Shown here one piece after another: positions 25,535-36,712 of a stretch of DNA of 64,000 bases (the stretch's first letter is position 1; each line of letters starts with the position of its first letter). The DNA comes from Telopea speciosissima. Lineage: Eukaryota; Streptophyta; Magnoliopsida; Proteales; Proteaceae. Under the pieces are notes generated by a model. The model was not told the origin of the DNA, searched no databases, and saw only the letters and a program-made list of their open reading frames with translations. The stretch lies in the NCBI RefSeq assembly GCF_018873765.1, contig NC_057920.1, positions 11,793,307 to 11,857,306 of the forward strand, given 5' to 3'. Both the position numbers and the translations under genes were made by a program.

Positions 25535-27790
25535 CCATATGACATTAGGTGAAGATAGGAGAGTTAAACCCGTGACCTCCTAGGAGGGTGCACTCTATCG
25601 GAAAAGCACCAAGCAACTAAGCAATCTCTTCTAATTTAGCAATTAGGCCCCGTTTGTTTAGAGGGGTTTGTGGGGTGGGAGAATTGTGGGATTACTGACG
25701 GGTGGATCCCATGTATTTGGAAAAGTAAAGAGTTGATGGATTATTGTAATATTCCATGGGAAAGTTGCAAAATTCCACGTATTTAGTGAGTCTTTGTAAA
25801 GCCAAGGGGTGGGAAAATGATGAGATTTGCAATACCATGTCAGCAGACAATGGTCATGATTATGTTCCCTTCATTATCTCAACATTCTCATCCCCTTGCA
25901 AACAAACAGTTAGGGTGGGATTGTTGCAATGCCATGTCAGCATTTTACCACAACTTTCCCACCCCTTTCCAAACTATTCCTCTAAATAAACGGGGCTTTA
26001 GAATCATCATAAATACAAGCTCAAAATCAACTACTTTAGCCAATCAGAAAACACATGTTAGCTAGTGGGGCACGCCATCAAAACGTATCCAAATTGTTAG
26101 AGCAAAGTATTTTTTTTCATAAAATATGAAAAAAAGGAGGATATTCCGGGCGTTACCTCCCATTAAGCAAAACCGTTTTTAGTATTGTCAGACCCTATTA
26201 ACTTGGCCTCATTTACCGCCAAGCGCAAATGTGTATCACTTCTCTTATCTTTTGAGATATGCTCTCATACCAGGGGGGTTTCATATCTCGTCCACAATTG
26301 GAGAATCGGGTCAATAACTTATACTCACTATATGATACGATTCAAATAGAGTGAGTGAACTCAAATATAGATAGAACCTTATGGCACAAGGTGAAGATAG
26401 GAGAGTCGAACCCGTGACCTTTTAGGAGCTTGAACTCTATAGGAAAGGAACCAAACAATTGAGCAAGCAGTTGTCTTCTAATTTAGCAATTAAAATCATC
26501 ATAAATGCATACTCAAAATCAGCTAATTTAGTCAATCAGAAAACGCCTATTAGCTAGTACGGCACGTCATCAAAACGTATCCAAACTGTTAGAGCAAAAT
26601 CTTTTCTTTTGAATAAAATATGGAAAAAAGGAGGATATCCCGGGTGTTACCTCCCATTAAGCAAAACCGTTTTTAGTATCAAGACCCTATTTACTTGGCC
26701 TCATTTGCCACCAGGCACAAATGTGTATCACTTCTCTTATCTTTTGAGATATGCTCTTATATCAAGGGAGATCCATATCTCGTCCACAGTTGGAGAATCG
26801 GGTCAATAACTCACACTCACTATATGATACGATTCAAATAGAGTGAGTCAACTCAGATGTAAATAGAACCTTATGGCACAAGGTGAAGATAGAAGAGTCG
26901 AACCCATGACCTCTTAGGAGCTTGCACTCTATAAGAAAGGCATCAAACAATTGAGCTAAATTTAACAATTAAAATCATCATAAATGCAGACCCAAAATCA
27001 ACTAATTTAGTCAATCTGAAAATGCCTATTAGCTAGTAGGGCACGTTATCAAAACATATCCAAACTGTTAGAGCAAACTTTTCTTTTGAATAAAATATGG
27101 AAAAAAGGAGGATATCCCGGGCGTTACCTCCCATTAAGCAAAACCGCTTTTAGTATTGTTAGACCCTATTAACTTGGCCTCATTCGCCACCAGGCACCAA
27201 TGTGTATCGCTTCTCTTATCTTTTGAGATACGCTCTCATATCAGGGGAGATCCATATCTTGTCCACAGTTGGACAATCGGGTCAATGACTTACACTCGTT
27301 AGATGATCCGATTCAAATAGAGTGAGTCAACTCAAATACAACTAGAACCTTATGGCACAAGGTGAAGATAGGAGAGCCGAACCTCAGACCTCCTAAGAAT
27401 CTACACTCTACCAAAAAGGCACCCAAGCTCAAAATCAACTAATTTAGTCAACCAGAAACCGCCTATTAGCTAGTAGGGCACGTCATCAAACCATATCCAA
27501 ACTGTTAGCGCAAAATCTTTTCTTTTGAATAAATTATGAAAAAAAGGAGGATATCCCGGGCATTACCTCCCATTAAGCAAAACCGTTTTTAGTATTGTCA
27601 GACCCTATTAACTCCGCTTCATTTTCCACCAGGTGCCAATGTATATCGCTTCTCTTATCTTCTTCTGAGATATGCTCTCGTACCTGGGGAAATCCATATC
27701 TTGTCTTCAGTTGGAGAATCGGGTCAATGACTCACACTCGCTAGATGATCCGATTCAAGTAGAGCGAGTCAACTTATATATAAATAGAAT
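25535..27790. repeat. Tandem array of about four 440-490 bp units
   Basis: The unit marker 'caatcagaaaa' or a close variant starts at 26041, 26533, 27012 and 27449, giving spacings of 492, 479 and 437 bp. Each unit carries 'ggaggatat.ccggg.gttacctcccattaag', 'cttctcttatctt' and 'atgatacgattcaaatagagtgag'. Each also holds a reverse-strand tRNA-like segment with a B-box-like GGGTTCGACTCTCC complement (near 25555, 26405, 26897 and 27375). A partial unit precedes 25646. Confidence 0.85.
25646..25997. mobile_element. Tourist-like (PIF/Harbinger) MITE, 352 bp
   Basis: The ends GGCCCCGTTTGTTTAGAGG and CCTCTAAATAAACGGGGCT form 19-bp terminal inverted repeats with two mismatches. TTA at 25643-25645 and 25998-26000 is the 3-bp target duplication of PIF/Harbinger elements. 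The sister unit reads straight through the site as 'agcaattaaaatcatcata', which shows the empty site. It has no transposase, so it is non-autonomous. Confidence 0.9.
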
Positions 27791-28145
27791 TGAGTTGACT
27801 CATGAGTTGGGCTCATTGTTTTCATATTTTGGATTTTTTTCTGCGTATCCTGAATTGGATCCTCTTGCTCATGGCAGGGTTGTTGGCACTCATGCCGCCT
27901 CCACTTTTGTCATGAATTCCATGCACTCCTCTTCGGACCTCAATTTTTTCTAATGAATTTTAAAAGTAACTTTTTTGCTTTGACACAAATAATTTAGTCG
28001 AATGACCATCGTGTTCTTTTATTTTATAATTTTTATACAAATTTACGAACCCAAAAGTTAACCCAACTTGAAGAGAAAATTTAATAAAATAAAAACCAAT
28101 TAAGCACGTACATAATTGATTAAAATAGATAAAATTCTATTTAAA

Positions 28146-29270
28146 TGCTGATTGAGGAGAATTTATATTTTATATTAATCAAAATGGAATTGTATTACAT
28201 AGTGAATAGTATTAATATACTGTTACTTAAAAGAATTGTTAAGATGTATATCAGATGAGAAGAAAATTGATTAATAAAATATCCAAAATAGCATTTCTTT
28301 TTTCTTTTTTTTTTTAAGAGTTAATAGTGTACATTAGCGGATATTTATCCTCTCAAGTGTGGTGCATAGCGCAGTGCACCTTAAAGTGCATCCGATGGTG
28401 GGCATTGCACTTATTCACCTTTAAAATCCACCAATTCATTTTTGGAAACCATCGGATAGACTTTTGCAATGCACCGAGAAGTGCACCGCACTTGAGAGGA
28501 TAAAAATCCATACATTAGTATAGTTCAACATTTGTAATATATCTTTTAAAATTTTTTTTAAAAAAAAAAAAAAACTGTTTTTTGCAAAAAAAATTTAAAC
28601 TTTTTTCAAGAAATAAAAAATGTAATTTATAAAGTCATAATAAAATGCCGACTAAAAATAAACAAGTTTAATCACTCAAAAAACACGACTACTAGTAGGA
28701 CACGTCAGCAAAATGTGTCCGAATTGTTAGAGCAAAATCTTTTCTTCTGAGTAGAATCTGAAATGGAATTGTATCCCAGGTGATACCTCCCATTATACCT
28801 TCCATTAATGAAAAGCCATTTTTAGTATTGTCAGACTCAACTTACTCGGCCTCATTTGCCACCAAGCGCCAATGTGAACCGTTTTCCATATCTTCGAAGA
28901 TACACTTTCATACCAGAGGAGACCAATATCATGTCCACAGTTTAAAAATCGGATCAATGACTCACACTCGCAATATGATCTGATTCAATTCAAGTAGAGC
29001 GATTCAACTCAAACATAACTAGAATTAAGTTGACTCAGTCCATTGGGTTTGGATTTGGTATCTTGAATATGTTGAATTAGATCCTCTTGCCTTGTCATAA
29101 TAAATAGTCCTCTCGGGTTGTTGGCACTCATGCCGCCTCCCTCCTCTCATGAATTCCATGCTTTCTTCTTTGCACCTCAATTTTTCTAATGAATTTTATA
29201 AGATTTACTCTATTGGTCTAGGTTACTTTTTTTGCTTAGACACAAATAATTTAATTGAACGACTATTGTG
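28146..29270. repeat. Segmental duplication, right copy (blocks A, B, C)
   Basis: The diverged sister of 25200-27990: block A 28146-28630 (interrupted by a MITE), one degraded block B about 28680-29030 (keeps 'ttagagcaaaatcttttctt', 'tacctcccatta' and 'gactcacactcgc'), and block C about 29030-29270. It lacks the tRNA-like segment seen in the left array. Confidence 0.8.
28338..28510. mobile_element. hAT-like MITE, 173 bp, with 8-bp target-site duplication
   Basis: TACATTAG lies at 28330-28337 and 28511-28518. The termini read CGGATATTTATCCTCTCAAG and CTTGAGAGGATAAAAATCCA, which are inverted repeats of each other. The sister block A at about 25343 reads 'tacattatgggttaacattg' without the element, so the empty site is visible. 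The 8-bp duplication fits hAT. Confidence 0.88.
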
Positions 29271-29359
29271 TTTTTTTTTTTTAATACAAATTTTAGAAAA
29301 TTCAACCCAAGACAAAAGAAAAATAATAATAAAATTTATGTCTATCCAATTGACATTGC

Positions 29360-29520
29360 ACGGTTTTAGGTATCGATATCGAATCGATCATGACCAATAC
29401 TGATACAATATCAATAAAAAAGGGTCTATTTTTGAATTTTTACTCAATTCAATTCCAATACTATCTGATTCATATCAATATCGGTGGCAATATTGATACT
29501 ATACACTAAAACCATGTAAC
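29360..29520. repeat. CGATAT-family dispersed repeat
   Basis: Starts 'cggttttaggtatcgatatcgaatcgatc', has an inner A-rich stretch, ends 'actatacactaaaaccatg'. The ends are roughly inverted (GGTTTTAG and CTAAAACC). Confidence 0.55.
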
Positions 29521-29919
29521 AATGTTAATTGTTAACATATATCGATGGATATGGATAGAAAGCAATGAGGGTGTTTTAGTAAAATTCGCAACACTTAATC
29601 AGTGTAACTTGTCGGTGAAAAGGAAAGGACAGGTTAATAATCCCCATGACCCGAATCATAAGCAGGTAGAGATAGAGGGGCAATCTTGGGAGTTGAGGAA
29701 AGAGATGAGCCGCAGGAGATTCTTTGATTTTCCCAGATGCGATGCGGGGGGAAGAAAAAGTCAAAGAGAATAAGTGAGAACCCACCAATAGCCGCGTTCA
29801 CTACGAACAACAAATGCCAATTAATCCAATTTTTTTTGGGTAGAATTATTCAAAATTTGAAATAATCAATTAGAAGAAGATTCTACATACTATATTAGTA
29901 TTACTATCCTTGAGACCCA

Positions 29920-30125
29920 TGGTTCAACGAATCGGAATTGAATTGTTCAAATCGGGTGATTTGTATCGGAATTGACAGGCAATGATGTCGATTTTGGACT
30001 GATCTTGCATCGGTGTATCGATATGGATTAAGGGTAGAAAGGTAAAAACAAATTTTTTTTTTGAAAAATAGAAGTACATCTGTTCGATCCATACCGATTC
30101 CAATCCTGATACTAATTATTAAAAC
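29920..30125. repeat. CGATAT-family dispersed repeat
   Basis: From 'catggttcaacgaatcgg' to 'ccaatcctgatactaattattaaaac', with TCGGTGTATCGATATGG inside and an inner 'aagggtagaaaggtaaaaac'. This is the same architecture as 29360-29520 and 40060-40315. Confidence 0.5.
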
Positions 30126-30955
30126 TGTGGTGGATCGTGTGTATGGATATCTCCATGCCAATTCATTAGGTGCACTAAAAGAGTGTCTCACGATTGATAC
30201 TGAGATAGTGTTAGGGAAGAGAGAGACCATGTACTATCATCATTGATACAACGTGTGTCTGTTGTGTTTTTGCATGTGTGTTAGTGTGAGAGGGCATGTA
30301 CCATCAATAGTGTGTTGTGTCCTTTTCATATGAAATGACCTTATTGCCCTCATGTACGAAACTATTCCATCACCCTTACTTATAGATTCTTCTATGTCGT
30401 TTGCTCAGAGACCCATCCCTTATAACTAAAGAATTTGCATGCCACACCAATGGTGGTACAAAAAAAATTATCAAGAAAATAGTAACGAACCCCATGACAA
30501 CCTTCTCTCATTATGATTGGTTTTTTTTTTCTTTCTCTTATTAATCTAAAAAGAGAATCCTTATCTTTCAAGCATTTTCAAATACCCAAATAATAAGATA
30601 ATAAAATTTTAAATTGCTAAAAGGTTCTGAATTTAGCATCCCTCATCATCTACTATTCTTCTCTCCTGTTCATCTCTTTGAAAATAGAAAATGACACTTT
30701 CCTCAATGCGTTATGAGGGTCCATTATGAAACCAAAAGCATTGATTCTTTCACCAAAAGGAAATGGGTTGTGATATCATGTTAGAAAGTCTAATTTAAAA
30801 CCTTAAGTTATTAGGTAGAGATAGCTTTAAGTATTTAAGGATAACAAAGATCTAAACAAATCGACATTGGATTATCTCTATTACTCCTAACTAATATTAT
30901 AACATTAGCAGTGTAAATTAACATCTCCCACATGTTATAGAAAAAATATTTTCTG

Positions 30956-31065
30956 CAACCAACCATCGAATGGTGGGGAGGATTGGACACACATCCCCAG
31001 CCCCCAGGTATTGGCAAATGTTGGGATGTGTGTCCAAGTCCTCTCAATCGATAGATGGTTGGTTG
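30956..31065. mobile_element. Foldback MITE with arms of about 40 nt
   Basis: CAACCAACCATCGAATGG at the left and CGATAGATGGTTGGTTG at the right are inverted, and the pairing continues through GGATTGGACACACATCCC against GGGATGTGTGTCCAAGTCC. There is no clear target-site duplication. It makes a strong hairpin. Confidence 0.7.
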
Positions 31066-31312
31066 GAGAGGAGTTGGAAGTCCAAGTAGTTGGAGAGAAT
31101 CTGAATCCCGTGTTATGTGCTTAATGGGATTCAATCTATATAGATTCAGTATATTGGGCCAGCCTAATATGTGATAGGTTAAAGGATTTGATTTACTGTG
31201 CACTAAATCCGTATACACACAAGCAGTGTGTACATATATACACTAGGAGTGTGTACACACAAGCACAACTGCATCGTTCCTCTTTCTTGAATCCCAAAAG
31301 GGCTAAGATAAA

Positions 31313-31475
31313 AAGATTGAGCTCCTCTCTAGGGAGCCAAATGCCTAGGGTGCATCGAGCCATCAGGTTGTGCCGCACACATCTCGATGATTGATTGGGT
31401 ACGTATTGGGATATGTGTGGCACAACCCAGCCCTTGGATGCCCCCTGGGCACTCCCTGGAGAGGAGCCAGGATCC
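31313..31475. mobile_element. hAT-like foldback MITE with 8-bp target-site duplication
   Basis: AAGATAAA lies at 31305-31312 and 31476-31483. The inverted arms include GAGCTCCTCTCTAGGGAG against CTCCCTGGAGAGGAGC, and GGTTGTGCCGCACACAT against ATATGTGTGGCACAACC. It has no coding capacity. Confidence 0.8.
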
Positions 31476-31479
31476 AAGA

Positions 31480-33100
31480 TAAAATCCTTGCAACCTATCA
31501 CTTTCTCATGAGTGGCTAGTTTCTATTACATGATTATCTATTAATTTACTTTAAAAAAATAAACATTTTATTAAAGTTAGGGATAACTTATAAATACTTG
31601 ATAAGGATTGGCCGGTGGGGTTTGTCTCAATTCTGGTGACCATTACTCAATGTTATCTATTATAGCTGTGATCATAATAATTTCAATTCTCCAATAAGAA
31701 TTATGAGACATGATATGATGGTGGTATATATACTTGTAAAGAACTTTGATTAATTGCCTCATTATACGTTAATTGGCTTCACTAAATCCTAATTTGATAG
31801 AGAATTAGTCCCTTATTAAGGATTTGTATGACATAATCAATTTTGTTTATACATTATTGGAAGATAAGAAGCTCTATTATACTTTAATATCTCTAGTTGA
31901 ATTAGTCAAATGGTAACATGGGATTTGGTCAGATCAACAACCACTTGTTTTCCAAAATTTTGATTCATAAGAGTGGTTGATCTATCTGATTTAACAAAAA
32001 CCGGATTCGAACTGGGGTGAATATTTGGTCTGATTTTAAATATAAAGATGATAAGTTTTCCTTCACCCGTGGAGAAGGAATAATCCTTTCACTATTGGTG
32101 ATTGTGATCCTGTGATTTGGATTCATGTGTCATTATTAAGTTTCACCCCCTATTATAAAGAGTTAAAAATAATTTTTCTCATGCTAATCTAATAATAAGA
32201 TCTCCATGGGTGAAGAGAAAATGGATCCTTAAATTTATTATTCAAAAGCAAATAAAGTACTTAAGTATGATTTTAGTATTTTTAATTTGTCATTATGCCT
32301 ACAATTAAAATAGTTGTTGAATCCTTTCTTTGCTCTTTGACCACTAGTCATTGGTGGACCTCAACATATAGCTTTTAATTTTTTTTCTAATGAAAGACCT
32401 CAATGATACTTGATTCCATTTCAAATTTAACAATTGAAGGGCTATTTAGTAAACAAAATTTTTTTTAAAAAAAATTAGTAAATTGTTTGGGCCTTTGGGG
32501 GACCACCCTCATATCTAAATCTCTCATTAGCTTTATTTTATATAAGATTAGGGCAGGTTTGTCTCCAAAAAAGAAAAAAGAAAAAAAGATTAGGGCAGGT
32601 TTAGTCTTAATTAAGTCATTTTAAACCACCTTCTAATGGTTTCTCCAAAACTTGAACCGGTTCAATTTAGATTTATATATTGTGATCTAACAATGTAATC
32701 TAATCCAAGGTTTTAAGAAATGGTATCTGATACGGATAACCGATACGTATCGATATTGATATCAATTTCATCAGTGACCGATATCGATCGATATCGGTTA
32801 TCCGATACTTTGAAGTAAAACCTTGTTCTTATGTATTGAATTTGAATAGGTAAAATTTCCTTGACTAAATTTAATTTATTGAGGAAAAAACAGGGACAGT
32901 TTGGTGGAAGTCTGGAGAGTTTGGAGGTAAAAGTGAAACCAAATTAAGAAGGAAACCTGACTGATTCCTTTTTCAGTCCCACCTACTACTCCAAAGAATC
33001 TTTCAAAGCCAAACACAACCTGGAATTTCCTTTTAAGTTTCTTTCTATATTCCACGCCACAAAAGAAAGGGTTGGTTGCGTGAGTGTGTCATGTCATGTG
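31480..33100. other. Gene-free stretch upstream of the HHO gene
   Basis: AT-rich, with one CGATAT palindromic element (32712-32812) listed separately. The last few hundred bases probably hold regulatory DNA of the HHO gene, but no specific operator is recognisable by eye. Confidence 0.4.
32712..32812. repeat. Short CGATAT-family palindrome
   Basis: TCTGATACGGATAACCGATA near 32726 pairs with ATCGGTTATCCGATA near 32794 across a core rich in GATATCGATCGATATC. It is the most compact member of the CGATAT family in the window and lies about 0.8 kb upstream of the HHO start codon. Confidence 0.6.
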
Positions 33101-33364
33101 AGATTCAAAACTTTTGCATAAAAAAAAAAACAAAAGAGATTCAAAACTCGGTGAGTCCAGACTCAGAAGAATGAGTCACTCAGTTTCAGACAGAGTTGAG
33201 GTATCGAAGATGATACGCGAGTTACGCGACGACCCGAGAGTGAGTTTGAGTTGTCGAGAACCGGCGTTGTCTAACCGAATCTTCGTAATTTAATCCTTCT
33301 TTCCTGGTTTTCCAAAACCACCTTTTTAGATCCCCGATTCCGGTTTTTGGGAATCCAATCGTTC

Positions 33365-33374
33365 CATATAAATC
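33365..33374 (+). promoter_or_regulatory. Probable TATA box of the HHO gene
   Basis: CATATAAATC lies 163 bp before the ATG and is followed at about 30 bp by CT-rich DNA (33377-33415) typical of plant transcription starts. The leader would then be about 130 nt and includes a GA tract near 33496-33520. Position and sequence are the only evidence. Confidence 0.5.
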
Positions 33375-33536
33375 CTTTCTCTCTCTCTTCCTCTCTCCTC
33401 TCTCCTCTCTATTCATCTATCTATCGTTTTATCTGGGCGTTGTTAGAGGAAAGCTCACAGGAAGAGCACAGAGGAGGAGTGTGTGTGTTGTGAGAAATAG
33501 AGAAAGAGAGAGAGAGAGAGACATCTGAGAGACGAA

Positions 33537-35322
33537 ATGGGTTCGAATTCGCCGGAACTGAACTTAGATTTCAATCTGGCGTACATCCCAGAGACTATCA
33601 GCAGTTTTCTTCTAGAGCTGTCGACGATCGGAGACGTTTCTGAGAGGCTATCGAAACTCAACGAGTATGTGAAGAGGTTAGAAGAAGAAATGAGGAAGAT
33701 CGATGCCTTTAAAAGGGAGCTTCCTCTCTGCATGCTTCTGGTAAACGATGGTGGGTGTCTTCCTTTCATAGCTTTTACGGCAACCCCTTTGTTTTCCATC
33801 TTTTTCTTAAATTTTCTGTTACGGGTTTCTATTTTTTATGATTAAATCTGATGGGTTTTTGTAATTTTTGTTTTTTTAAATTGTATCTCTATCTGTGGCA
33901 GCCATTAAAGCATTGAAGGGGCAAACAATGCAGTGTACGGCATCAGATGTTCGACCTGTAATGGAAGAATTCATTCCATTAAAGAAAATTTCTAAGGAAG
34001 ATGGAGAGGTGAAGAAGGAAATGGATTGCAGAGATAAGAAAAACTGGATGAGCTCTGTTCAGCTCTGGAATACTAATGGTTGTTCAAATGATGATCTCAA
34101 CTGCGACCAGAAACAAAAATCTGTTGCAGATGTAAAAGATGTAATAATCGAATATTTTCTTTCTTTGTTCTTTTTAATTTATAGGAATCATATCGTAATT
34201 TTAAATGATTTAAACGAAGATCAGTTTTAGTAGAAAACTGGTTTTTCCTTCTTCTGTTTTTTTTTTTCTAATAATTTGCCCTTTTGGGTAATGTGATGAC
34301 AGGGACCCGAAGAAGACGATAAGTGTGCCAGTGCCACTGAGAACCCATTTCAGTTATGCAAATACAACAATGGAGGAGGAGGAGGAGGGGCGTTCATGCC
34401 TTTTAAGGGCTATTCTGGTTTTCCGGCACAGCCCCCAAATGAAGAGAAAGAGGAGGCTTTAGCTATCGCTGGGCTTTCTCTTTTGTCTCCTGTACTTAAG
34501 ACTCCCTCTACTGAAGCAAGCTCCGGTCTGAATTCGAAGAGAGCTGTTGCTTCATCTTCTATTAATGGTCAATCAAATTTACAGAAGACGATGACGATTA
34601 CTTCGCAACAGCAGCAAGAGCAGGCTTCGAGAAAGCAAAGGAGATGCTGGTCCCCGGAGTTACACAGGCGTTTCGTTAATGCCCTGCAACAGCTTGGGGG
34701 CTCACAAGGTATAAGATAAGAGAATGATTTCCCTTTTTTTCCCTTTTCTTTTGCTAGATCCAGAATATAGATTTATTCTTTTTAGAAGGAAATTTATGAA
34801 TCGAAAATTAATGTCTCTTTGAATCTCTCAATTCATCTGTATTTGATCCCTGATCATGTTTCGATGCAGCTGCCACACCCAAGCAAATAAGAGAGCTGAT
34901 GAAGGTAGATGGTCTCACCAATGACGAAGTGAAGAGTCATTTGCAGGTGGGTTTTGAAGTTTTACTCTGATTTCATTTTACTTTTCTTGCTAATCTGTTT
35001 AATGGGTGATGAAGATGGAAATTGTCTTGTTTTGTTTCAGAAATACAGACTTCACACCCGTAGAGCTCCAGCCACTACATCCCAAGGGAATCAAACAGTG
35101 GTTGTATTAGGTGAACTATGGATGCCCCAAGATCAGTATGGGGTCACCTCAAAGCCCAGTACATCTCAGTCTGGGTCTCCACAGGGTCCCCTTCAGTTGT
35201 CTGGTACTGCTGGAGGTATCTCCACCACAGGTGGTGAAAGCATGGAAGATGATGAAGATGGCAAATCAGAAAGTTATAGTTGGAAAGGTCATCTTCAGAA
35301 ATCCGGTGAAGACGATGTATAG
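33537..35322 (+). CDS. HHO/NIGT1-family GARP (G2-like) transcription factor, HHO5/HHO6 type
   Basis: A nuclear DNA-binding protein. Relatives (HRS1, HHO1-6, NIGT1) are repressors in nitrate and phosphate signalling or development; the role of this copy is not shown by sequence. Five exons join in phase: 33537-33750, 33902-34140, 34303-34708, 34870-34946, 35041-35322, giving 405 residues and TAG. Residues 1-71 hold the family N-terminus with EAR-like LNLDFNL (8-14) and an amphipathic helix (35-62) ending in the hallmark [14 protein letters not shown]. The G2-like Myb domain is 262-320 with [33 protein letters not shown]. The tail has [15 protein letters not shown] and an acidic end. The MGS-SPEL start resembles HHO5/HHO6 rather than HRS1/HHO1-3 (from memory). 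The intron inside the Myb domain, before the helix starting ATPKQI, is at the conserved place. Exon 2 has two in-frame donors (34132 and 34141). Confidence 0.96.
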
Positions 35323-36700
35323 ACAAATCCACCATGAATTTTGCAGATAAATACTGTTCATAGGGAGTTTAGACTCAAAATGAAGAAAACAAGTGTATTA
35401 AACCATACAGACTGAACTACCCTTTCTGTGATAAAAAACAGATAGAGATATGCTGTGAAAATTTTGCAGGTTTTACAAACAGAAGTTTTAGGTTTTGGTG
35501 TAATGAGTTTCTTGTAAGATCCATATGTGCATGAGGAAACAGGATAAAACTTTCACCCCTTGTTAACGATCCTTTTGTGTGTCTATTCTAATTCATTACT
35601 GTTGTTGAAAGATTCAATTGGTGCTTATTTCCTGTCTAATCTCATTTTCATTCCCAGTTTCAGACTTCGAATCTACGATTGATCAACTTGTTTCTTCCTC
35701 TGTTGAATTCTTGATTCCATGGTTTGATCATACCAGAGAACTTTCATCTATTGCTCAAAAACTTTTGTCATACACTTCGACACAGTGCATAATCAAAAGC
35801 TTTAGTCATTCAACCAAATTAATAAAGGTGCTCTTCCCATGGTTTCTGACTTGGAAAAGAAAATGTTAGGCAGAGCACCATTTGTCTCCCTATTGTGTCT
35901 GAACTCTGAACAGTGACAATACTTTATCAAAACAACCCTTTGAACCAGTAGTCTTCAAGAATTAAGGAGAGGTGACAGGATTTTTTCAAGACTTCAATCT
36001 CTACATGTCCATCTTCTACTAGCTTGAAGTTTCTTTGCTGTAATCCTTCATTTTCTATGTAATAAATCTAATCTTTGACTTGTTTAACTATTCACATTAA
36101 GATTGACATACACATTTGAAACTAAAACACAAAAAATACTAGATTTTTTAATTAAGAATTGGCAGCTACTCTTGCTTTTATATTGACTTTAAATTCTTTG
36201 AGCTATGTTTTCAGGATTAAAGGGAGGTGGTATCCATATGAGAAGAGACCAGACTCCAGAGGATGTAGGTGAACAAAAGTAACTATATAGGTCCCAAGAG
36301 TAAAAGAAGTAGTTTTAGGCATGAACATTAACCAGAAGATCAGGTCCTTTTGCCATTACCATTCAAGTTCGAGACTGGGAATATCAGACACAACCAAAAA
36401 GTTAGCCAAACTTTCTTTGTTTTGTGTAGTTCTGAGGAACCTGAAACCATTCACTTAGATACCCTCTTTGCATCTAAATATGCTCTCCATTTACTTTCCA
36501 AAATTCTAACTAATGTTCTGAAGTCCAATACACATTTACTTTTTAAGTTTCCCCAGCAATATCACATGGAAGAACCAATGTTCAACCACAACTTCCCTTT
36601 TGCTTTGTGACTGGTTCCCCCCCCCCCCCCTTTCTCTCCTTATTTCAGCATTTCATTTTCTATTTTTCCGGTCTCAAACAAAATGAGAATAAAGGGGAGG
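35323..36700. other. 3' flank of the HHO gene, no further gene
   Basis: Contains the 3' untranslated region (AT-rich, possible polyadenylation between about 35500 and 36070, where AATAAA occurs near 36060). Open frames at 35618 and 36350 lack domain or splice support. A C run of about 10 lies near 36617-36630. Confidence 0.4.
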
Positions 36701-36712
36701 CCAATGGATTCG

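Larger units (their letters stand above)
25200..27990. repeat. Segmental duplication, left copy (blocks A, B x4, C)
   Basis: Block A (25205-25445, starts 'tgctgattgaggag') recurs at 28146-28630. Block C (about 27785-27990: 'ttgttggcactcatgccgcc', 'tgaattccatgc', 'acacaaataattta') recurs at 29030-29265. Between them, block B is amplified here to about four tandem units but is single and shorter in the right copy. The order A-B-C is kept in both. Confidence 0.85.

Noticed and set aside
26379-26465. Possible reverse-strand tRNA gene
   Set aside because: There is a B-box-like word but no foldable acceptor stem or intact anticodon arm; it recurs in each array unit, so it is a repeat component.
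25535-27790. Regular repeat spacing considered as a CRISPR-like array
   Set aside because: Units are 437-492 bp with no unique spacers, in a plant genome; this is an ordinary tandem array.
30835-31501. Minus-strand ORFs of 127 and 102 codons
   Set aside because: They cover two foldback elements (30956-31065 and 31313-31475), and no domain is visible.
33455-33799. 114-codon minus-strand ORF
   Set aside because: It lies antisense across HHO exon 1 and is a shadow of that coding sequence.
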